From NCBI GenBank assembly GCA_026985685.1, contig JALSQA010000001.1, positions 1-5,957 on the forward strand: a stretch of DNA of 5,957 nucleotides. The letters run 5' to 3'. Position numbers and translations under genes: made by a program. Below the pieces are notes generated by a model. The model was not told where the DNA came from. It saw only the letters and a program-made list of their open reading frames with translations, and did no database searches. Shown here piece by piece: positions 1 through 5,079 of the stretch; positions within the stretch are counted from its first letter, which is position 1, and every line of letters begins with the position of its first letter. Source of the stretch: Campylobacterales bacterium (GTDB lineage: Bacteria > Campylobacterota > Campylobacteria > Campylobacterales > QNZT01).

Positions 1-8
1 GATAGAAA

Positions 9-31
9 TTCTTTGGAGAATTATCCAAGAA
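9..31 (-). terminator. possible weak hairpin at the 3' end of the HIT gene
   Basis: On the minus strand, TTCTTGGA (31 to 24) can pair with TCCAAAGAA (17 to 9) with one bulged A, and the six-base loop contains the HIT stop codon. Only a short T-rich run follows before the window ends. It could be an end-of-operon terminator, but the stem is short, it overlaps coding sequence, and what lies beyond is not visible. Confidence 0.25.
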
Positions 32-383
32 GGTTTATAAGTTTTTTTACAAAATGATCTAAGTTTTCCATTTTATATGTACATTCTCTTTGTTTTTTGC
101 CCCACATAGGTTCAGGGAAAAAGGAATCTTCTTCAAAACGTGCCATAATATGAAAATGTACATGAGGAACATAGTTTCCAAAAGAGGCTATATTGATTTT
201 AGCTGGATTAAAAAATAAAATCATCTCTTTTTCTATGATATCTAACAAACGCCAAATCTCCTGTTTAACTTCAATGGGACATTGGGAAAATTCTTTGTAT
301 TGTTTTTGAGTAAATATCTTAAGCCATGGTATTTCACTTGGCTCAATCTCTATAAAAACATACTCGTTTTCATAAATTTTCAT
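21..383 (-). CDS. HIT (histidine triad) family protein, probable nucleotide hydrolase
   Basis: A 120-residue cytoplasmic protein of the histidine triad superfamily, whose members hydrolyse or transfer nucleotides (dinucleoside polyphosphates, nucleoside phosphoramidates, adenylates). The H-x-H-x-H triad is at H74, H76 and H78 in PHVHFHIMAR; the middle-to-last histidines form the catalytic nucleophile region in this family. Before it, KINIASFGN (62-70) matches the KINIAxxGN segment of the proteobacterial HIT subgroup, and FPEPMWG (89-95) matches its FPxPVWG segment. Length is normal for a single-domain HIT protein. No signal peptide or membrane segment is seen. The ATG lies 4 bases after the fabH stop; no good Shine-Dalgarno is present (only a weak AAGA about 12 bases upstream), so translation is probably coupled to fabH. 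The family is clear; the substrate cannot be read from sequence, and neither Ap4A hydrolase nor phosphoramidase should be assumed. Confidence 0.93.
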   Translation of the reverse strand: MKIYENEYVFIEIEPSEIPWLKIFTQKQYKEFSQCPIEVKQEIWRLLDIIEKEMILFFNPAKINIASFGNYVPHVHFHIMARFEEDSFFPEPMWGKKQRECTYKMENLDHFVKKLINLLG

Positions 384-387
384 TGAT

Positions 388-1383
388 TTAATTATCTTGG
401 TTAAAATAAACTAATGCACTTCCCCAGGTCAAACCACCACCAAAAGTATCTAAAAGCATCAAATCACCGCTTTTCAAATCACCTTTTTCATACCAGTCAT
501 TGATAGCCATAGGAATTGAAGCTGCTGAAGTATTCCCATATTTCGCAACAGTTAAAACTATTTTCTCTTTTGGAAACTTTAACTTTCGCCCAACTGCATC
601 AATAATACGATAATTTGCCTGATGAGGAATAAAATAATCAACATTTTCGCTTGTAAGATTATTTTTTTTCAAAATGCTTTGCACATCTTTTGTCAATGTA
701 TTGACAGCTAATTTAAAAGTTTCATTACCCTTCATCTTGAGGTATTGCAAATTTTCAGAAATCATTTGTGTTGAACATGGTGTTTTTGAACCACCACCAG
801 GTGTGATTAAAAAATCTTGATAAGCACCATCTGATGAAGTATGAATATCTAAAACAGATTTTGACTTATCCTCTGTAGCACCAATCACTGCTGCACCAGC
901 ACCATCACCAAACAATACACAAGTTGTCCGATCATTATAATCAACAATAGAACTTAACTTCTCAGCCCCTATAATCAAAACATTTTTTTTCAAACCTGAC
1001 TCAATAAACGCTTTGGCAATATTTAAAGCATACACAAATCCACTACACGCTGCTGATATATCAAAAGAAGTAGCGTACTTGATGCCAAGTTTATCAGCAA
1101 CAACACAAGCTGTTGACGGCATACAAAAATAATCAGGTGTTATCGTTGCACAAATAATAGCATCTATCTCATCAACTTCTAACCCACTTCTTTGGATAGC
1201 TTGTTTTGCAGCTTTATAAGCTAAATCACTTGTTGATTCATCTTCATGAGCGATATGTCTATTTGCAATTCCTGTACGTTGCAATATCCATTCGTCAGTT
1301 GTATCAACAATTGCTTCCAAATCTTTGTTTGTTAATGTCTTTGAAGGAATATAAGAACCGATAGATTTAAATGAAGCAAACAA
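388..1383 (-). CDS. fabH: beta-ketoacyl-ACP synthase III (FabH)
   Basis: FabH condenses acetyl-CoA with malonyl-ACP to give acetoacetyl-ACP and CO2, the committed first condensation of type II fatty-acid synthesis in the cytoplasm. The 331-residue length is typical. The whole Cys-His-Asn triad is visible: C113 in SAACSGFVYAL, H254 in PHQAN, and N284 in KYGNTSAASIP. Other family blocks are TDEWILQRTGI (29-39), the FGDGAGAAV loop (158-166) and the C-terminal GGGLTWGSAL (315-324). The start is TTG: an in-frame stop lies just upstream (1396-1398, also the plsX stop), the next in-frame Met is M88 (in FCMPS), far inside the fold, and AAGGA sits 6 bases before the TTG. The gene follows plsX by 12 bases and precedes the HIT gene by 4, so it is probably cotranscribed and coupled to both. 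Acyl-CoA preference (straight or branched primer) cannot be judged here. Confidence 0.98.
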   Translation of the reverse strand: MFASFKSIGSYIPSKTLTNKDLEAIVDTTDEWILQRTGIANRHIAHEDESTSDLAYKAAKQAIQRSGLEVDEIDAIICATITPDYFCMPSTACVVADKLGIKYATSFDISAACSGFVYALNIAKAFIESGLKKNVLIIGAEKLSSIVDYNDRTTCVLFGDGAGAAVIGATEDKSKSVLDIHTSSDGAYQDFLITPGGGSKTPCSTQMISENLQYLKMKGNETFKLAVNTLTKDVQSILKKNNLTSENVDYFIPHQANYRIIDAVGRKLKFPKEKIVLTVAKYGNTSAASIPMAINDWYEKGDLKSGDLMLLDTFGGGLTWGSALVYFNQDN

Positions 1384-1389
1384 TGAGAA

Positions 1390-1394
1390 TCCTT
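1390..1394 (-). promoter_or_regulatory. ribosome binding site that fixes the TTG start of fabH
   Basis: AAGGA on the minus strand, followed by six bases (TTCTCA) and the TTG at 1383-1381. It lies immediately after the plsX stop codon (1398-1396). It is the main evidence that the TTG, and not a distant internal ATG, is the fabH start. Confidence 0.8.
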
Positions 1395-1395
1395 T

Positions 1396-2394
1396 TTATA
1401 CGATTTTATATGATGCAATATTTTTTTCAATATCTTGATTAATATCAGATTCGATAAAAGATATTGCTTGAAAAATTGCATTTTTAATAGCAATGTGATT
1501 ACTCTTACCATGACAGATAATAGTTGCCTTGTTGATACCCAACAATGGTGCACCACCATATTCAGCATAATCAGTCTGTTTTTTAAGTAGTTTAAATACA
1601 CGTCTCATCAATAATGCTCCTGTAAGAGCCGTTGGTGAGCGTTTGATATTCATTTTAATGAGCTTTGAAATCGAACTAGCAACACCTTCACTAGTTTTTA
1701 ATAAAATATTACCCGTGAAGCCATCACAGACTATCACATCCACGCTATTATTGAAAATGTCATTGCCTTCAACATTTCCAACAAAAGCTTCCATCTGTTT
1801 TAATAACCCAAATGTACCTTTTGTAAGTTCATTTCCCTTGGATTCTTCTTCGCCATTTGACAAAAGCCCAATCCTCGGAGCAGGAATTTTTAAAACATCT
1901 TTTGCATATGCTTCACCTAAGATAGCAAACTGAAATAGATGTTCTGGTTTACAGTCAGTATTTGCACCAACATCTAAAACCAAACTTTTCCCACCTGTAT
2001 TTGTAGGCATCAATGTAGCAATAGCAGGTCTTTGTACACCTTTTACACGCCCTATTCTCAATGTAGCTAAGCTCATCGTCGCTCCGCTATGACCAGCAGA
2101 CACAACAGCTTGTGCTTCACCATTTCTAACAAGATCTACGGCTTTATAGATAGTCGATTCTTTACGTTTAAGTACATCAGTTGCACTTTCATCCATGCTA
2201 AATACATCATGGCACTCAACGATATCTATATATTTTGCAAATTTTTTAGGAATTTTATGTGAAAATGTTTTAGGATCACCTACAAGAATGGCATTGAATT
2301 TTTTTTTACTCTTTTTCAATGCAAATATGGTTCCTATAACATTGGGTAAAGATCCATGATCCCCACCCATTGCGTCAATTGCTATTTTATACAT
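1396..2394 (-). CDS. plsX: phosphate acyltransferase PlsX
   Basis: PlsX converts acyl-ACP and phosphate to acyl-phosphate, the donor that the membrane enzyme PlsY uses to acylate glycerol-3-phosphate in phospholipid synthesis; it acts as a peripheral cytoplasmic enzyme. At 332 residues it is full length. Family blocks occur in order: DAMGGDHG (7-14), SAGHSGATM (99-107), RPAIATLMP (122-130), LDVGANTDCKPEHLFQFA (140-157), LLSNGEEESKGN (177-188), CDGFTGNILLKTSEG (223-237) and YGGAPLLGI (279-287). The ATG is 8 bases after the rpmF stop. Its Shine-Dalgarno is poor (a TAAG overlapping that stop), which suggests translation by ribosomes finishing rpmF. The rpmF-plsX-fabH order is conserved widely in bacteria and supports joint control of phospholipid and fatty-acid synthesis with ribosome production (the latter is inference). 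Confidence 0.98.
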   Translation of the reverse strand: MYKIAIDAMGGDHGSLPNVIGTIFALKKSKKKFNAILVGDPKTFSHKIPKKFAKYIDIVECHDVFSMDESATDVLKRKESTIYKAVDLVRNGEAQAVVSAGHSGATMSLATLRIGRVKGVQRPAIATLMPTNTGGKSLVLDVGANTDCKPEHLFQFAILGEAYAKDVLKIPAPRIGLLSNGEEESKGNELTKGTFGLLKQMEAFVGNVEGNDIFNNSVDVIVCDGFTGNILLKTSEGVASSISKLIKMNIKRSPTALTGALLMRRVFKLLKKQTDYAEYGGAPLLGINKATIICHGKSNHIAIKNAIFQAISFIESDINQDIEKNIASYKIV

Positions 2395-2402
2395 TATATG
2401 AC

Positions 2403-2555
2403 TTAAGCTTTATATTCACCTGTGGTTTTGTTGACACGATGTGGCATTCTCCATGTTCCATCTGCATCTTTTACCGGTCTTGGTAATGTAAGTTTGTAGT
2501 GTGTTCTTCTTTTTGCCGCTCTCGTTTTACTAACGCGTCTCTTTGGTACTGCCAT
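2403..2555 (-). CDS. rpmF: 50S ribosomal protein L32
   Basis: A 50-residue, very basic protein of the large ribosomal subunit. Read on the minus strand it starts MAVPKRRVSKTRAAKRRTHY and contains the central PRPVKDADG and MPHRVNKTTGEY segments, close to epsilonproteobacterial L32 sequences as I recall them. It has no cysteines, so it is the zinc-free form. The start is well fixed: AGGAG lies 7 bases upstream of the ATG. It sits 2 bases after the DUF177 stop and 8 bases before plsX, in the conserved DUF177-rpmF-plsX-fabH block. The strong Shine-Dalgarno fits the high expression expected of a ribosomal protein, compared with weaker sites at its neighbours. Confidence 0.97.
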   Translation of the reverse strand: MAVPKRRVSKTRAAKRRTHYKLTLPRPVKDADGTWRMPHRVNKTTGEYKA

Positions 2556-2557
2556 AA

Positions 2558-2914
2558 TTATTCTCCTTGTGTTTCTTTACAGTTATTGCAATAGTGATAA
2601 TCACTTTTTATCGCTTCTATTTCACCAGATACTATCGCATCAAAATCAACAAAATGATCATAACACTCGATAATATCCAAATCATCACCCTCATAGTCGC
2701 CATCGCTGACTTGAAGATGCATTTTTTCATCAACCTTATCAATAAAAGACTCACCACAACGATCACAAGTCAATGTAACATCTGCTCGAAGTGTAAAATC
2801 TATATCTACTAATCGATGAGAGAGTTTTTTAAAAGTTCCTTGACAAAACAATAAATCATTTTTTATCTCAAATGGTGTAGCAATGCCAGAAATTTTTCTA
2901 AACTCTATTTTCAT
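2558..2914 (-). CDS. DUF177/YceD family protein
   Basis: A 118-residue cytoplasmic protein of the YceD/DUF177 family, encoded directly upstream of rpmF as in most bacteria. It has two CxxC pairs, C50-x2-C53 (in TCDRCGESF) and C109-x2-C112 (in YCNNCKE), which probably bind zinc, and the family's acidic middle part (D71-D80, E83) between them. The molecular role is unsettled; plant DUF177 homologues are needed for 23S rRNA accumulation, which fits the L32 neighbour. It is shorter than E. coli YceD, as is usual for this lineage (recalled, not checked). The ATG is the only plausible start: an in-frame stop lies at 2924-2926. The nearest good Shine-Dalgarno (AAGGA, at the ndk stop) is about 16 bases from the ATG, further than normal, so initiation is either weak or coupled to ndk. 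Confidence 0.9.
   Translation of the reverse strand: MKIEFRKISGIATPFEIKNDLLFCQGTFKKLSHRLVDIDFTLRADVTLTCDRCGESFIDKVDEKMHLQVSDGDYEGDDLDIIECYDHFVDFDAIVSGEIEAIKSDYHYCNNCKETQGE
2563..2567 (-). promoter_or_regulatory. rpmF ribosome binding site inside the 3' end of the DUF177 gene
   Basis: AGGAG on the minus strand, 7 bases before the rpmF ATG. The same bases encode the last residues (Gln-Gly-Glu) of the upstream DUF177 protein, whose stop codon falls between the site and the rpmF start. This arrangement favours coupled translation of the two genes. Confidence 0.8.
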
Positions 2915-2933
2915 AATATTATTTTATAATTCC

Positions 2934-3347
2934 TTATAATATCTCATTATCGCTAAAGAAATACTTTATTTCACGCTCAGCACTCTCTTTTGAGTCACTT
3001 CCGTGCACCGCATTTGCATCAATACTTTCAGCAAAATCTGCTCTGATTGTTCCAGCTTCTGCTTCTTTTGGATTTGTTGCACCCATAAGTTCTCTGTTTT
3101 TTGAGATAGCATTCTCACCTTCAAGAACCATAACCACAACAGGTCCACTTGTCATGAAAGATACAAGATCACCAAAAAAAGGTCTCTCTTTATGCTCTGC
3201 ATAAAATCCACCTGCTTTTTCATCATCTAATTGAATCTTTTTCATTGCAGCAATTCTTAAACCATTGCTTTCAAATCTGTCGATTATCTTTCCGATAACA
3301 CCCTTTTTTACAGCATCAGGCTTGATGATTGATAGTGTTTGTTCCAT
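2934..3347 (-). CDS. ndk: nucleoside diphosphate kinase
   Basis: Ndk transfers the gamma-phosphate of ATP to nucleoside diphosphates through a phosphohistidine, balancing (d)NTP pools in the cytoplasm. The 137-residue length is standard. Visible are the N-terminal strand and loop TLSIIKPDAVKKGVIG (4-19), the ERPFFGDLV segment (54-62), the Kpn-loop region ATNPKEAEAGTIRADF (90-105) and the active-site signature NAVHGSDS with the phosphorylated H115. The ATG is preceded by GGAG with 8-base spacing. It is the first gene of the tight six-gene run that ends with the HIT gene; a candidate -10 box lies about 45 bases upstream. Its stop is 19 bases from the DUF177 start. Confidence 0.98.
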   Translation of the reverse strand: MEQTLSIIKPDAVKKGVIGKIIDRFESNGLRIAAMKKIQLDDEKAGGFYAEHKERPFFGDLVSFMTSGPVVVMVLEGENAISKNRELMGATNPKEAEAGTIRADFAESIDANAVHGSDSKESAEREIKYFFSDNEIL

Positions 3348-3392
3348 AATATTTTCTCCAAAGCTATTTTTAATCTTAAAATAAAGGCTGAG

Positions 3393-3398
3393 AGTATA
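3393..3398 (-). promoter_or_regulatory. candidate -10 box of the ndk operon promoter
   Basis: TATACT on the minus strand, preceded by TTTGA and T-rich sequence, about 45 bases upstream of the ndk ATG. There is no recognisable -35 hexamer, which is usual for sigma-70 promoters in Campylobacterota. A second possible box, TATTAT, lies a short way upstream, so the exact choice is uncertain. Confidence 0.4.
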
Positions 3399-3430
3399 TC
3401 AAATGAAATCTATAATAAAGTTTAAAGTAG

Positions 3431-3472
3431 AAAAAAAGAGAGTTTCAAGGCAAATAATTCATATTTGCCTTG
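3431..3472 (-). terminator. hairpin terminator downstream of the ferredoxin gene
   Basis: A perfect 11-bp inverted repeat, 3446-3456 against 3462-3472 (CAAGGCAAATA and its complement), with a 5-base loop, starts about 19 bases after the ferredoxin stop. On the minus strand it is followed by AAACTCTC and then a run of seven Ts (3437-3431). The T-run is displaced by 8 bases from the stem, so termination may be partial. The plus strand has no comparable T-run, so the orientation fits ferredoxin transcription. Confidence 0.6.
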
Positions 3473-3490
3473 CTAAATAGTGGACTTTTA

Positions 3491-3766
3491 TTAGTCTTCG
3501 ATAACTGGTTCGCCTTTTTCGCCTCTGTCTTCAGAGCAAGTCATACCATCTGTACAATCACCCCATTGAATACATCCTTCAGTAGGACATGCTTCAGCAC
3601 AAGCTGGTGTATCATGATAGCTTACACATTCAACACATTTATCGCTATAAACATAATAAATCTCTTCACCTGTTGGGTTATCCTCATCATCAACGATAGC
3701 TTCAACTGGACATTCATCGATGCACGCACCACAATTGATACAAGTATCTGTAATAATTACTGCCAT
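3491..3766 (-). CDS. 2[4Fe-4S] ferredoxin, Alvin type (FdxA-like)
   Basis: A 91-residue acidic cytoplasmic electron carrier with two [4Fe-4S] clusters. The first motif is C9-x2-C12-x2-C15-x3-C19-P. The second is C44-x2-C47-x8-C56-x3-C60-P; the 8-residue spacing between its second and third cysteines marks the Allochromatium vinosum (Alvin) subfamily, whose clusters have very low potentials. The linker between motifs includes the acidic DDEDNPTGEE. A ninth cysteine, C65 (PTEGC), corresponds to the extra cysteine near the second cluster in this subfamily; C71 and C77 in the C-terminal tail are additional. Likely partners are pyruvate- or 2-oxoglutarate:ferredoxin oxidoreductases (inference). 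The start is fixed by AAGGAG 7 bases upstream. It is a neighbour of ndk as fdxA is in C. jejuni (recalled), but a hairpin and a separate ndk promoter suggest its own transcript. Confidence 0.93.
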   Translation of the reverse strand: MAVIITDTCINCGACIDECPVEAIVDDEDNPTGEEIYYVYSDKCVECVSYHDTPACAEACPTEGCIQWGDCTDGMTCSEDRGEKGEPVIED

Positions 3767-3801
3767 ATTCTTTCTCCTTCACTTTAATTAAGTTGATTTA
3801 A

Positions 3802-3807
3802 ACTATA
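3802..3807 (-). promoter_or_regulatory. candidate -10 box of the ferredoxin promoter
   Basis: TATAGT on the minus strand in the context TGTGTTATAGTTTAAA, about 36 bases before the ferredoxin ATG, within the 85-base gap after metK. T-rich sequence lies upstream and no clear -35 box is seen. Nearly the same context occurs at the promoter of the exported protein gene near 5824-5829. Confidence 0.5.
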
Positions 3808-3851
3808 ACACATGAAATATAAAAAATTTCTAAAACAAAAGCTTATATTTG

Positions 3852-5009
3852 TTACAGGTTAAAATAATCTCTGATTTGTGACACTTTGTCGGTTTTTTCC
3901 CACCTAAATGTATCTAATTCACGCCCAAAGTGACCATATGCTGCTGTCTTTTTATAGATAGGTTTCAATAAATCAAGACTCTCAATGATCCCTTTTGGTG
4001 TTAATTTAAATATTTCTCTTACACAAGATTCAAATTTTGACTCATCTACCTTAGAAGTATCGTGTGTATCTACAAGTATAGAAACAGGTTCTACTACACC
4101 AATTGCATAAGCTAATTGAATCGTTGCTTTATCACAAACATCTGCTGCAACTAAGTTTTTGGCTATATATCGTGCCATATATGCTGCACTTCTATCTACT
4201 TTTGAAGGATCTTTACCACTAAACGCACCACCACCATGAGGACAACTTCCACCATAAGTATCTACGATAATCTTACGTCCAGTCAAACCTGCATCACCTT
4301 GAGGTCCACCGATCACAAAACGACCTGTAGGATTGATATGATATTTTATATTGTCACTTTTTATATCTTTTGGAATATTTTTTAATATAATCTCTTCTAT
4401 CACCGCTTCTTGTACTGTTTTTAGATCTACATCTGGTGAATGTTGTGTCGATACGACAATAGTATCTATCTCAACTGGCATACCATCTTCATATCGTACA
4501 CTTACCTGTGCTTTTCCATCAGGACGCAAAAATGGAATCACTCCATTTTTTCTGGCACTTGCTAAACTTTGTGTCAAGTTATGTGCTATGTTTATAGGAA
4601 GAGGCATCAAAACATCAGTCTCTTTACATGCATAACCAAACATCAATCCCTGATCACCTGCACCAATCTCACCATCAGCCTGATCTACACCTTGATTGAT
4701 ATCAACACTCTGTTCACCGATACCATTTAAAACACCAGCACTTCTATAATCAAAACCATATTGAGCATCGGTATAACCTATCTCACGTACAACTTCTCTA
4801 GCGATATCTTGCATAGGAGCGTAAGTAGTAGTCTTCAGCTCACCAGCAATCACACAAAAACCATTTGAGAGCAATGTCTCACAAGCAACCCTTGCATTTG
4901 GGTCTCTTTCTATAATATAATCTAAAATTGCATCACTAATTTGATCTGCCATTTTATCTGGATGACCTTCAGTCACCGACTCACTTGTAAATAAAAAGTT
5001 CTTTAACAT
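3852..5009 (-). CDS. metK: S-adenosylmethionine synthetase (methionine adenosyltransferase)
   Basis: MetK makes S-adenosylmethionine from methionine and ATP, with release of phosphate and pyrophosphate; it is a cytoplasmic tetramer needing Mg2+ and K+. At 385 residues it is full length (E. coli 384). Catalytic and binding segments are all present: EGHPDK (13-18) with H15, D17 and K18, the potassium-binding E44, signature 1 GAGDQG (116-121), and signature 2 GGGAFSGKD (259-267) followed by K270 and D272. FGREL (361-365) lies near the C-terminus as usual. The ATG is preceded by TAGGAAA ending 7 bases upstream. The gap to the upstream gene (5010-5079) holds an AT-rich palindrome and a possible -10 box, so it probably has its own promoter; no SAM riboswitch fits in that space. 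Confidence 0.98.
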   Translation of the reverse strand: MLKNFLFTSESVTEGHPDKMADQISDAILDYIIERDPNARVACETLLSNGFCVIAGELKTTTYAPMQDIAREVVREIGYTDAQYGFDYRSAGVLNGIGEQSVDINQGVDQADGEIGAGDQGLMFGYACKETDVLMPLPINIAHNLTQSLASARKNGVIPFLRPDGKAQVSVRYEDGMPVEIDTIVVSTQHSPDVDLKTVQEAVIEEIILKNIPKDIKSDNIKYHINPTGRFVIGGPQGDAGLTGRKIIVDTYGGSCPHGGGAFSGKDPSKVDRSAAYMARYIAKNLVAADVCDKATIQLAYAIGVVEPVSILVDTHDTSKVDESKFESCVREIFKLTPKGIIESLDLLKPIYKKTAAYGHFGRELDTFRWEKTDKVSQIRDYFNL

Positions 5010-5031
5010 AATAACGTTTCCTAAAAAATTT

Positions 5032-5037
5032 ATAATA
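5032..5037 (-). promoter_or_regulatory. candidate -10 box of the metK promoter
   Basis: TATTAT on the minus strand, 22 bases before the metK ATG. An arm of the palindrome at 5050-5077 (TTTTGTTAAAA) covers the place where a -35 element would lie. With so short a leader this assignment is tentative. Confidence 0.3.
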
Positions 5038-5049
5038 AAATCGGCATAA

Positions 5050-5077
5050 TTTTAACAAAATAAAACTTTTGTTAAAA
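5050..5077. repeat. 28-base AT-rich palindrome between the exported-protein gene and metK
   Basis: Two 11-base arms, TTTTAACAAAA (5050-5060) and TTTTGTTAAAA (5067-5077), are perfect complements around a 6-base centre. It begins 2 bases after the stop of the exported-protein gene and lies upstream of metK. It could be a bidirectional-looking but weak terminator (one GC pair, no proper T-run), or an operator at the -35 region of metK. The sequence alone does not decide. Confidence 0.6.
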
Positions 5078-5079
5078 AT

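Noticed and set aside
1332..1601. An 89-codon minus-strand reading frame overlapping the fabH/plsX junction
   Set aside because: It is a shifted frame across two well-supported genes, and its product is low-complexity and matches no family.
1643..1933. A 96-codon plus-strand reading frame inside plsX
   Set aside because: It is antisense to a fully conserved enzyme, with no plausible Shine-Dalgarno or recognisable motif; an antisense shadow.
2567..2812. An 81-codon plus-strand frame antisense to the DUF177 gene
   Set aside because: The product looks like translated AT-rich complement and has no support; the minus-strand gene has CxxC motifs and conserved context.
2966..3148. A 60-codon minus-strand frame within ndk
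   Set aside because: Out-of-frame shadow of ndk, whose active site and signature are intact in the main frame.
3470..3787. A 105-codon plus-strand frame antisense to the ferredoxin
   Set aside because: The regular cysteine spacing of the minus-strand frame is decisive; the plus frame is its complement.
3815..3850. An 8-bp inverted repeat (AAATATAA/TTATATTT) after metK, considered as a metK terminator
   Set aside because: The arms contain only A and T and are separated by 20 bases with no adjoining T-run; expected by chance in this composition.
4351..4635. A 94-codon plus-strand frame inside metK
   Set aside because: Antisense to full-length metK, without a ribosome binding site or family motif.
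5010..5079. A SAM-responsive riboswitch in the metK leader
   Set aside because: The gap is only 70 bases, AT-rich, and contains the upstream palindrome and promoter; no room for an SAM aptamer and expression platform.
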